A stretch of DNA of 64,000 nucleotides from Candidatus Opimibacter skivensis (GTDB lineage: Bacteria > Bacteroidota > Bacteroidia > Chitinophagales > Saprospiraceae): positions 186,001 to 250,000 of the forward strand of contig JADKHH010000033.1 of NCBI GenBank assembly GCA_016721905.1. The letters run 5' to 3'. The notes beneath the pieces were generated by a model. The model worked only from the letters and a program-made list of their open reading frames with translations, made no database searches and was not told where the DNA came from. Within the stretch, counting starts at the first letter, position 1. Each line of letters starts with the position of its first letter. Position numbers and translations under genes: made by a program. Positions 29,039-38,200 of this stretch are shown here, piece by piece.

Positions 29039-30265
29039 TCAGGCGAAGGAAATACTAAACTGATCCGGAAGTCCACGAATCTCCAAAACCATTTTCTTTC
29101 CTCCGATTTGGTCAATGGCTTCCTTCATGGCCGCCTTGATAGAGACAAGCGTCTCTTTGATCACCTCAGGAGTCAAAGGCACCATATAATAGGTTGGTTC
29201 GATGCGATATTCAACGGCTATTTGCCGTGCATTGAGTATTTCATGGCTGTAATTCCTGATCCGGCTGAGCAGTGCCTCATGCATTTCTTCTTTTGGGATG
29301 TGCGCCAACCAGATGATATCCCCGATATCTTCCATGATCTGCTTGCTCTGCCCGGAAATACGCTCCAGGTACTCCTGGCTTTTATCAGGATTAGTGGAGA
29401 CAATACTACCAGCCAGTTCAGCATACAGATGGATACTGCTGAGGCTGGCACCTACTTCATTTTGCAATTGTCTGTTCATCACCTCCTGCGACTCTCTCAG
29501 TTCATTCTTCTTCTGCAGAATGGAATGCTGCACCTGTAGCAGCTCCTTGTTTTTTTCACTCTCGATGGTCAACAGTTGCTGCGTCTGTATCTTCTCCTGA
29601 TTGATCAGGTAACTCCTGTATCCCAGGGCAGAGGAGAAAAGCAGTATGTCGAGCAGGCAGCCGATAAAGTATAATTCGTACTCATAGAGCCCAAGTATCC
29701 TGACTTGTGCATAGATGGAATAGACTGTCAGCAAACTAAAAAAAGCATACACGATTCCTCCCGCTATGATCATACGGACAAACGTGCTCTTGCGAACTTT
29801 GAGCGCACCATACAAACCGATGAAGGCAAAGAAAAGCAACACTGACTTACTCCATAAAAAGTATCCCCGGGACATCGCCATTTCATTCGTAAAAAGAACT
29901 TTATACACATGAATGGCAAAAAATAATCCAATACAGATATAGAAGGATATCACAGCAAACTTGATCACCCTGGCGTTATTGTTGATCTCCAGCACGCGGG
30001 AAATAAACAACACATAGCTCATCAGCATATACAGGATCAGGGGATGATCTATGACATATGCCCAGGAGAAAGTGTCATTAGTGAAGGTGTCATAATGTGT
30101 CCAGCGCCTGAAGGCGAGGTAGATGACCAGCGAAAACAGGTAGTTTGAATAAAGCAAGATATACCGGTCGCGCTGCTGGAAGAACAGGATGGCATGATAC
30201 ACGAGCATGATGGCCGAAGCCCCCAGCACAAACCACTCGATGATATGTTGATTTCCTGGGGTCAA
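29039..30265 (-). CDS. Membrane sensor protein resembling a histidine kinase but lacking catalytic motifs
   Basis: A 408-residue protein with about seven membrane helices in residues 10-230, as in 7TM-type sensors, then a coiled coil and a dimerisation domain. That domain (LQNEVGASLSSIHLYAELAG) aligns with LHDDIGSTLSSISVYSELAD of the neighbouring kinase, but the phospho-accepting His is Gln (~268). The ATPase domain stops after ~60 residues: at the N-box position it reads ETLVSIKAAMKEAIDQIGGK with no Asn, and no G1 or G2 box follows. It therefore should not phosphorylate. It starts three bases after the stop of the response-regulator gene, so it is cotranscribed, and may bind the neighbouring kinase or regulator. 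Confidence 0.85.
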   Translation of the reverse strand: MTPGNQHIIEWFVLGASAIMLVYHAILFFQQRDRYILLYSNYLFSLVIYLAFRRWTHYDTFTNDTFSWAYVIDHPLILYMLMSYVLFISRVLEINNNARVIKFAVISFYICIGLFFAIHVYKVLFTNEMAMSRGYFLWSKSVLLFFAFIGLYGALKVRKSTFVRMIIAGGIVYAFFSLLTVYSIYAQVRILGLYEYELYFIGCLLDILLFSSALGYRSYLINQEKIQTQQLLTIESEKNKELLQVQHSILQKKNELRESQEVMNRQLQNEVGASLSSIHLYAELAGSIVSTNPDKSQEYLERISGQSKQIMEDIGDIIWLAHIPKEEMHEALLSRIRNYSHEILNARQIAVEYRIEPTYYMVPLTPEVIKETLVSIKAAMKEAIDQIGGKKMVLEIRGLPDQFSISFA

Positions 30266-30268
30266 TGA

Positions 30269-30904
30269 TCATAGGTTAGTCTTACTTTTCAACGCATAGG
30301 AGACTGCCTCGCCAAGCGAGTGAACCTGTAGTTTTTCGTAGATCTTCTTGATATGATTATTGACGGTACCATAACTGATCTGCATCCGCTCAGCGATCAT
30401 TTTGTAGCTATCACCTTCCGCCAGAAAGGTCAGTACTTCGCGCTCCCGCGGGCTGAGACTCTGCATCCGCTCATCCTTTTCAACAGGTTTGTTGAGAAAT
30501 TTCAGCACCTGAAGTGCGACACTGGGGGTCATGAAAGCACCGCCATTCTGCACTTCATTGATACTTTCGATGATGCTGGCAATGGAGGCTTTTTTCAGAA
30601 TATATCCCTCTGCCCCGTTCTTAAGTGCACTGAATATCTTTTCATTGTCTTCATAGACCGTCTGCATGATCACTTTGATATCCGGGTACCTGCTTTTGAT
30701 TCTTTTAACCCCCTCGATGCCATCCACATCCGGCATCTCGATATCCATGAGCACAATATCCGGCATGGCCAAAGACATATCTGCTTCGACCTGCGTGCAA
30801 TTTGCTGCACTGCCTGCATACTCCATCGAATCAGTGAGATCCAATAGTGCAATCAGGCTGTCCCGGCGTGCTGCATTGTCGTCATAGATAAAGACACGTG
30901 TCAT
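30269..30904 (-). CDS. NarL/LuxR-type response regulator
   Basis: A 211-residue two-domain regulator. The receiver (1-120) has Asp8/Asp9, phospho-acceptor Asp54 (VLMDIEMPDVDG), Thr82 and Lys104. The LuxR-type helix-turn-helix (~148-205) reads LSPREREVLTFLAEGDSYKM ... SYGTVNNHIKKIYEKL. It lies between the active sensor kinase gene upstream (31-bp gap) and the pseudokinase-like gene downstream (3-bp gap), so the three form an operon. It should be phosphorylated by the upstream kinase; its target genes are not shown directly. Confidence 0.95.
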   Translation of the reverse strand: MTRVFIYDDNAARRDSLIALLDLTDSMEYAGSAANCTQVEADMSLAMPDIVLMDIEMPDVDGIEGVKRIKSRYPDIKVIMQTVYEDNEKIFSALKNGAEGYILKKASIASIIESINEVQNGGAFMTPSVALQVLKFLNKPVEKDERMQSLSPREREVLTFLAEGDSYKMIAERMQISYGTVNNHIKKIYEKLQVHSLGEAVSYALKSKTNL

Positions 30905-30935
30905 TCCGTAAAAATATAGTTAAATAGTCGGACTA

Positions 30936-33900
30936 CTAATGCCTAATATTAGCCATGGGAATATTTACCTCTATACGTGTTCCTTGACCCGGAGTGGATT
31001 GAAGTACAAAAGCACCCCCGATATCCTCACAGCGCTTTTTCATATTGCCAAGCCCGTTTCCGGCAGTTGGTGAGGTTGAATCAAAGCCGGTTCCATTGTC
31101 CTTAATAGTGATATTCAGATGTGTTGGTGCTCTTCGCACTTCGATAGCGACCAACGAAGCCTGGCTGTATTTTGCACTGTTGTTGATAGCCTCTTTGATG
31201 ATCAGCAGGATGTTCTTCCTGAGAAAAGGATCTTTGACCAGGTCATCTACCCCCTGATCTACTTCGATCGTATAGCCCATGTCTTTGCCGGACAACAACT
31301 CCAGAGCATAGTCCTGAAAGCGGCTTTTGAATGTTGTCTTGTCCAGGGTATGGGGCTTAAGACTCCAGATGATGTCTTCAATACGGGTCATCAATTCGCG
31401 TGTCTGCACGGAGATCTTATGCACGATCTCATGACTCTTTTCGGGGCGCGAAGCATAGTACTTGTCCGCCAACTCACTATAGACTGAAATACTGCTCAAG
31501 GTCGATCCGATATCATCATGGAGATCAGCACTGATGCGCTCATGCTCCTGCAAAATGGCCAGTTGCTTTTCAAGCTCACTCCTTTGCTCGTTCCATTTGT
31601 GCGCCAGCCAGAGCCTGATCACTAATGCGATAAAGGCTATCATGGCGGTGATGACCACAAGTTTAAACAAAAGGGTCTGCCACCAGAATGCAGCAATCTC
31701 AAAATAATACGCCTTGCCCTCCTCTGACCATACCCCATTGGCATCAGACGCTAAAACCCTGAAGGCATATCTGCCGGGCTTGAGATTGAGGTACCTTGCA
31801 CTGCTTGGATTATCTGTCAGCTTCCAGTCCTCATCCACACCATCCAACTTGTATTTCAATCTGCAGAGTTTACTGTTGCTATAATCAATAGCCAGAAATT
31901 GAAACTCCATGAGCGAGGTCCCAGCCTTTAATATTTTTGTAGTCGAAACCTGATCATGCCCGAATGGATTGAGATCTTCATCATCGTTGATGGAGGTAAA
32001 TTGGACTACGGGCTTTGTAATATCCCGGTTGAAAAAAGCCGGATGCACCGCAGTGATCCCATTGACGCCACCAAACAATATCCTTCCATCCCTGGCAATG
32101 CAGACAGCATGCCTGTTGTATTCCCGCCCTTGCTGGCCGGGGTAATCGGTAAACTGGATTATATGTTGAGTCTTAAGATCAAAACTGCACAACCCTCTGT
32201 TGGTACTTAGCCATAGTCTCCCGAGGCCATCCGGAGCGATAGCATACACGGTATTGTTTGGCAAGCCGTCTCCGGTACTGTACCATTGCACAATTTTCAG
32301 AGCATTCGTATTAAATTGTATCAATCCGGCAGTGGTTCCTATCCAGAGTATACTATCATTTTGCTCATACACATGCCTGGGGATAAAGGTTTCGGCAAAT
32401 GAATACACCTTTTCATAGGTATCTGTTGCCTTCCTGAATATATTTAGCCCATAGATTGCCGAATAGGCATACAACTGATCGTGACGATCCACATAGCCAA
32501 ATTGTTGAAGCTCACTAAACTCCTGAAGGTCGCATTGGACTTTCGCCAGGGCCTTTTTATCTCGTTCGATTTTAAATATGCCCCACAACGAGGCACCAAG
32601 CAAATTCCCTTCATGGTCCGTCGTGTAATAATGAAAGTCTGCATTGCTACTTGGTTGGTCTCCCAGGTCACTACCTGCTTGAATCTTGCCCAGTTTTTGA
32701 TGACGTATATCATAGGACCACATTCCCTTCTCCCCAAAATAAAGCACCTGCTGATCGTCAATAAAGATAGAGGAGCTGTTCATCCCTTGAGTCCCGGGTA
32801 AAGTGCGGATATACGCCAGGTTTTCATCCAGTTCGATGATACCATTGACAATTACGTTGCACCAGAAATGTCCCCGTTCATCTTCGACAATGCCCCTGAC
32901 AAAATTTGAGGTATGATGACGCTCTGCCTCCTTGGCCGAAAAATGCGATGTAAATAAAGTTCCACCCATGTAGGCATAGTCAACTCCTTCTCCCCAACTG
33001 GACACCCAGAGTTGATTGTCAGTGATTGTAAATACGCTGATATAATCGGTCATTAGTCCATCGGCCACCCCCGGCTCATAACGGATTTGCCCGGCTTCTT
33101 TGCCGGTTTTTTCATCAATGATATGCAGGCCACTTTCTTTTGAGCTCAAATAGAGGAAGCCATCCTTTCTTTGAAACCAGGAGATATCATAGTCAGTCTT
33201 ATAGGTTGAGGTTACTTTGCCGCTCAGTATATCATACGTATAGAAGGAAGAACGTTTGCCTGAGGTGTCCTGCTCAGATCTGGCTTTGTCCCATAGCAGG
33301 ATATCAATCTGGTAGTGATTCATTTTTGTCACATAGATATCACCATCCACTCCAGGTAAATATCCTCTTGCCCAATGCCAGGACTGATCACTCTTTTGTT
33401 CCATCCAGGACACTCCAATCCCCTTGGATTGATCAGAACATGGAAAACAAAAATCCTTCGCAAACAACGTGGTTTCCCTGGGAAGCACCATAAGTTGAGT
33501 TGAATCTGCATACCCCATAGGATACTCAAGTAAAGGGGAGAATGTTCCCAGGCGGGAATCAAAAATATAGCAGCGGGCCAACGAAATAGTATTGCATAAA
33601 ACCATCCCTTCCCTTTCTGTATAGGGATAAATGGATTCCTTTAGGTTAGTGTTATCCTGATTTGGCTTAGCACCCGGCGAATAGGTAAAAAACCGGTTCT
33701 GTTGATAATCAAACTTGATCAATGCCTCAGTAGAGCCGAACCAGATATTTCCTCTACTATCTTCAATGATACAAGCCGTGTTTGAAATAATACCCAGCCC
33801 GGGGGCAATTTCATCATTGCTCAGTACCCGGATACCATCAAACCTGTTGATCCCATCATAGGTGGTCATCCAGACAAACCCATGACTGTCCTTTAAGATA

Positions 33901-34028
33901 CCGGTAACGACACCTTGAGAAAGGCCATCATCGGGAGTGATATGGCGGAACGGAAGGTTAGCATATTGGGCTAAAGCCTGATTGCTACAAAGGCAAAACA
34001 GCAAAACCATGTTGAATAAAAACCGCAC
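30936..34028 (-). CDS. Propeller-type sensor histidine kinase (Reg_prop, Y_Y_Y, HisKA_3, HATPase)
   Basis: A ~1,030-residue inner-membrane sensor. A signal peptide (MRFLFNMVLLFCLCSNQALA) starts at a GTG at 34028; the frame also has a GTG at 34055 and an ATG at 34010. The periplasmic part is a two-component regulator propeller (RHITPDDGLSQGVVTGILKD; WLSTNRGLCSFDLKTQHI) closed by a Y_Y_Y domain (LKYKLDGVDEDWKLTDNPSS), then one membrane helix. The kinase core has DLHDDIGSTLSSI with His ~837, N-box KEAINNSAKYS, and DNGTGFD and GNGLGNMKKRCEDIGG boxes, all intact. Sensors of this build often respond to extracellular glycan fragments; the ligand here is unknown. Confidence 0.93.
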   Translation of the reverse strand: MRFLFNMVLLFCLCSNQALAQYANLPFRHITPDDGLSQGVVTGILKDSHGFVWMTTYDGINRFDGIRVLSNDEIAPGLGIISNTACIIEDSRGNIWFGSTEALIKFDYQQNRFFTYSPGAKPNQDNTNLKESIYPYTEREGMVLCNTISLARCYIFDSRLGTFSPLLEYPMGYADSTQLMVLPRETTLFAKDFCFPCSDQSKGIGVSWMEQKSDQSWHWARGYLPGVDGDIYVTKMNHYQIDILLWDKARSEQDTSGKRSSFYTYDILSGKVTSTYKTDYDISWFQRKDGFLYLSSKESGLHIIDEKTGKEAGQIRYEPGVADGLMTDYISVFTITDNQLWVSSWGEGVDYAYMGGTLFTSHFSAKEAERHHTSNFVRGIVEDERGHFWCNVIVNGIIELDENLAYIRTLPGTQGMNSSSIFIDDQQVLYFGEKGMWSYDIRHQKLGKIQAGSDLGDQPSSNADFHYYTTDHEGNLLGASLWGIFKIERDKKALAKVQCDLQEFSELQQFGYVDRHDQLYAYSAIYGLNIFRKATDTYEKVYSFAETFIPRHVYEQNDSILWIGTTAGLIQFNTNALKIVQWYSTGDGLPNNTVYAIAPDGLGRLWLSTNRGLCSFDLKTQHIIQFTDYPGQQGREYNRHAVCIARDGRILFGGVNGITAVHPAFFNRDITKPVVQFTSINDDEDLNPFGHDQVSTTKILKAGTSLMEFQFLAIDYSNSKLCRLKYKLDGVDEDWKLTDNPSSARYLNLKPGRYAFRVLASDANGVWSEEGKAYYFEIAAFWWQTLLFKLVVITAMIAFIALVIRLWLAHKWNEQRSELEKQLAILQEHERISADLHDDIGSTLSSISVYSELADKYYASRPEKSHEIVHKISVQTRELMTRIEDIIWSLKPHTLDKTTFKSRFQDYALELLSGKDMGYTIEVDQGVDDLVKDPFLRKNILLIIKEAINNSAKYSQASLVAIEVRRAPTHLNITIKDNGTGFDSTSPTAGNGLGNMKKRCEDIGGAFVLQSTPGQGTRIEVNIPMANIRH

Positions 34029-34077
34029 CTGCGCACCCGAGGAGAAATCCGCCACGTTTGTATCCTTCTTTATCTTC

Positions 34078-34085
34078 CAAATGTA
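34078..34085 (-). promoter_or_regulatory. -7 box of the two-component operon
   Basis: TACATTTG on the minus strand fits TAnnTTTG and lies about 50 bp before the GTG at 34028. No TTTG was seen at the usual -33 distance. Confidence 0.4.
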
Positions 34086-34122
34086 AACAAAGGATGAACA
34101 TCACAGCGGAGCCGCCTGATCT

Positions 34123-35226
34123 TTAATTGTTGGAATAAGAAATCTGCAACCAATCTGTCCCGTTCCACATCAGTTGGATCATATCCCCGGCTCCCATGGC
34201 AATCGTGCCTGTGGTATTTGTATTACTACCAGCTCCATCTAGAATTTCGAACCCTTCTATGCCAGTTTCATTGCATTCAATAAATGCGATCTGCCCTACC
34301 ACCAGCCCATCTGAAAGAACGATCGTACGTGCAGATGCAGGGGACAAATTTGAACTAAGCCTTAAATAACTGGAATTGCCAATTGTAACTACCTGGTTGT
34401 CCGCAGTGATCTCAATATTTCCTATGTCATCAACGGCGATGGCACCATTCACATGCAACCTAGCTAATGGATCAGCAACACCGATTCCTAGATCTCCATC
34501 ATCCTGTAATAACAGCCTGATGTTGTTGGCGCTGTTTCTCCACTGGAAATTATCTTCTACACCAAAATTTCTGAATTTCGTATTGCCGTCGTAAAGGATG
34601 TTGACATAATCGGTACCTGATCCTGCTGTTTCGAGGCGGAGATGTGCATCAAAGGATGAGGCTACACCTTTGATATGCAACCCAGCCTGAGGCGCATTGG
34701 TGTTGATCCCGGTATTCCCTGAATCATCTACATACAACGTGCTCACACCATTGTCCTGGATATCAAGATCCCCGGTGGAAGACAAATTGATGACTGTGTT
34801 CTGAGTTCCGTTATTCAATATTGTCAATGCATTACTTCCCTGCGTGAGCGTCCTGGCTCCGGTAAGTGTGCCATTGGAATTGTAAATATTATTTGCATTC
34901 AGTGTATTCACATTGACCCAGGAGGCATTGCCTGAGGCATCGGACTGCATTACGAAATTTGCGCCTGCTCCTGCAGTCATCTGAAGATTGGTCGTCGTCG
35001 TTTTACCGGCTACTGTTAGCTTTTGATTGGCTACCGGAGCTGTGCCCACACCTACATTGGTACCATCGTCCTGGATCACTCCGTCATTGAGGGAGGTCCC
35101 ATTCCAGCGGGGTATCCTACCGGAGGTGATTGTTCCTACCTGGGGATCCAATTCGGTGACGGCAAGAGAAGTTGAATTGACCCATGTTGCATTTCCGGAG
35201 GCATCCGATTGAAGTACAAAACCGTT
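34123..35226 (-). CDS. YadA-head/MopE-like surface protein, C-terminal part
   Basis: Continuation of the gene that starts at 40196. Reading in this frame is homologous from about 35226 (GFVLQSDASGNATWVNSTSL), one base after a T3 run (35225-35227 on the + strand) that should be T4. It repeats the module IPRWNGTSLNDGVIQDDGTN, has a segment RLETAGSGTDYVNILYDGN like tail-fibre or collar proteins, and ends GAGDMIQLMWNGTDWLQISY, a C-terminus common in Bacteroidota tail-fibre-like cell-surface proteins. There is no T9SS domain. The gene ends 67 bp before the sensor-kinase region. Confidence 0.75.
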   Translation of the reverse strand, partial: NGFVLQSDASGNATWVNSTSLAVTELDPQVGTITSGRIPRWNGTSLNDGVIQDDGTNVGVGTAPVANQKLTVAGKTTTTNLQMTAGAGANFVMQSDASGNASWVNVNTLNANNIYNSNGTLTGARTLTQGSNALTILNNGTQNTVINLSSTGDLDIQDNGVSTLYVDDSGNTGINTNAPQAGLHIKGVASSFDAHLRLETAGSGTDYVNILYDGNTKFRNFGVEDNFQWRNSANNIRLLLQDDGDLGIGVADPLARLHVNGAIAVDDIGNIEITADNQVVTIGNSSYLRLSSNLSPASARTIVLSDGLVVGQIAFIECNETGIEGFEILDGAGSNTNTTGTIAMGAGDMIQLMWNGTDWLQISYSNN

Positions 35227-38200
35227 TGTCCTGCTCCACTGGTCATCTGGAGATTAGTGGTGGTTGTTTTTCCGCCAACAGTCAGTTTCTGTCCTGCGAC
35301 AGGAGTAGCACTTATTCCTGTATTTCCGTTTTTGAGCACCATAAAGGCATTACTCCGGGCATTATCAGCTGTTCCATTTCCGATGACAAAAGCAGGGTCA
35401 GTAGTAATCCACGTCGTCGGCGAACTACTGGCGATAGAGTCATTATACTGGCCAATGGCCAATGAGGCATACGCGCGTGCTGTAACAGATAACCCCATCG
35501 CTGTTGAAGAATTACCTGAGGCTGTGGTAGAATTACCCATCGAAGTGGAATTGTCTCCAGACGCTTTTGTAAAACTGCCCATCGCTGTTGAAGAATTACC
35601 TGAGGCTGTGGTAGAATTACCCATCGCTGTTGTATGAAAGCCTGAGGCAGTTGTAAATAAGCCTGTCGCCGTAGAATTGTCTCCAGAGGCTATGGAATGG
35701 TTGCCCATCGCAATGGAACTTTCTCCTGAGGCTATTGATTGGGTGCCCATCGCAGTGGAAACATTTCCTGAGGCAATTGTACTATTGCCCATCGCCGTGG
35801 AACTACCTCCTTGTGCAATTGTACCACTGCCCATTGCTGTTGTAAAAACACCGGAGGCAACTGTACCGGTGCCTGTCGCAGTGGAAACATTTCCTGACGC
35901 AATGGTTCCGGCTCCCGCTGCAAAAGAATAATTTCCAACATTCACTTTATCCCAGGAAGTCCCCTCGGCCAAACCCGCTCTAAATGCCGCCTTATCAGGA
36001 TACCACATCATCCTTACCCCTGCACCACTCACAGGAGGATTGCCAGGTGTTTGGGGAGGTGATGCTCCACCGGTAAAAACAACACTACTATCCGCAACAT
36101 GCAGCATCGCCAAAGGAGCAGAGGTATTGATACCCACTTTACCTGCATCACTGACCCGCAAGGCACTGACCCCATTATTCTGGACATCAAAATCTCCGGT
36201 GGATGACAAATTGAAAATCGTGTTCTGTGCTCCATTGTTCAATACTGTATATGCATTGCCCCCTTGCGTCACCGTCCTGGCATCCGTCAATGTGCCACTG
36301 GTGTTGTACAGGTTGTTGATGTTGAGTGTGCTGGGGCTCACCCAGGCACCATTTCCTAAAGCATCGGATTGAAGCACCAGGTTAGTGCCTGCACCACTTG
36401 TCATTTGCAGATTAGTTGTCGTTGTTTTTCCTCCAACTGTTAATTTTTGATTCACTACAGGTGCTGCGCCCACACCCACATTCGTGGCATCATCCTGTAT
36501 GACTCCATCCACGAGCGTAGTTCCATTCCAACGCGGCACAAGATTTAAAGCAGTAGATCCAACCTGGGGATCAAATTCAGTAATAGGTAGTGAAGTAGAA
36601 TTGACCCATGCCGCATTTCCTGTAGCATCCGATTGCAACACAAGTCCATTGGCTGCGCCATTGGTCATTTGGAGATTTGTAGTCGTTGTCTTTCCTGCGA
36701 CCGTTAATTTCTGATTCGCTACTGGCGCTATGCCTACACCCACATTCGTGGCATCATCCTGAAGAACTCCATCAACAAGAGAAGTTCCATTCCAGCGAGG
36801 TACAAGATTTGAAGCAGAAGATGCGACCTGAGGATCCGTCTCCTGGAATAGCAAAGCATTCCATTTGTTACCATCATAGAAATAATATTGGCTGTCACTA
36901 ATGCTATAAACCAATAAGCCAAAAGTAGGATTGACTACAGCGCTTGTATCTGTCAGACACTGTCCTGCATTTTCTTTTTGACTCCAATTATTTAGATTCT
37001 TTGCGGGATTACATACCAGGCATTCCACATCCGGATTGTCCTGACCGGCGGCATACAACATACCTCCGATATAGCAATAGTTTCCTGAGTTAAGATCAAT
37101 CTCGCACCCGTCCATGTCATCATTATTGGCATCCAAAAACCCCGGATCACATGCCCCCATGGTGCAAATGCCTGACGCACAAACTGGAGTTGCATTAGGA
37201 AACACACATATATTCCCACAAGCACCGCAATTATTCTCATCATCGAGCAGATTAATCGTTTCTTCATTCTCTCCGTCACAATCATTATCCAGGTTATCAC
37301 AGAGTTCAGGTGCGCCTGGATACATAGTTGAATTGGCATCTTCACAATCTCCTCCCACTGCTACATATCCAATAGGCTGGTTGCAAGACGTAGAATCCTG
37401 CGTGGAATCTCCATATCCATCACTATCCTGGTCCCTATACCACAACGTCGCCGTAGTCCCCATGTTCATGATGAGTGATTTCCATCGCAGCGGATTACCG
37501 CTGTACACAAACAGAGAAAGTGAATCAAGATCATAGACCATCAAGCCATTGGCGGGATTGTTGATGGCACATCGCTGACTGGCGGTCAACCTTGGAATGA
37601 GGAGCCCTTTATCTGTAGCAGTCAGATCCAATAATGCGCTAGGATTCGGACTAGTTGTTCCTATGCCCACATTCGTTGCATTATCCATTATCACGCCATC
37701 AGTCAGTGTCGTTCCATTCCATCGGGGGATAGCATTAACCACCGCGACACCAACCTGAGGGTCAATTTCCCCTATCGCCAATGACGCTGGATCAACCCAA
37801 GAGGCATTTCCTGATGCATTTGATTGCAAAAGAAACCCATTTGCTGCTCCTGCGGTCATCTGAAAATTTGTGGTTGCTGTTTTCCCGCCAACTGTAAGTG
37901 TCTGGCCGGGAACGATTAAAGTGTTGATGGCAGTTTCAACTCCATTATCACGGATTATACCGTCATCCAAACTCGAACCCGTCCAACGCGGTACAAAATC
38001 AATTATACCAGAGGTAACTTCAGGATCTGTTTCTAAAAAATTAAGTGGAAGGGTTGATGGATCAACCCACTCAGCATCACCATCGATACTGGTCGAAACC
38101 AGGATATCACCTACTTCCGGATCTCCGGACTTATAGATCAAGTGACCGTGCAATTTAGTAGACCCCAGTACATCAAGCTTGTGATCAGGATAGGGATGTC

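Noticed and set aside
31045..33493. Several open frames on the plus strand inside the sensor kinase gene
   Set aside because: They are shadows of a well-supported kinase gene and show no gene-like features.
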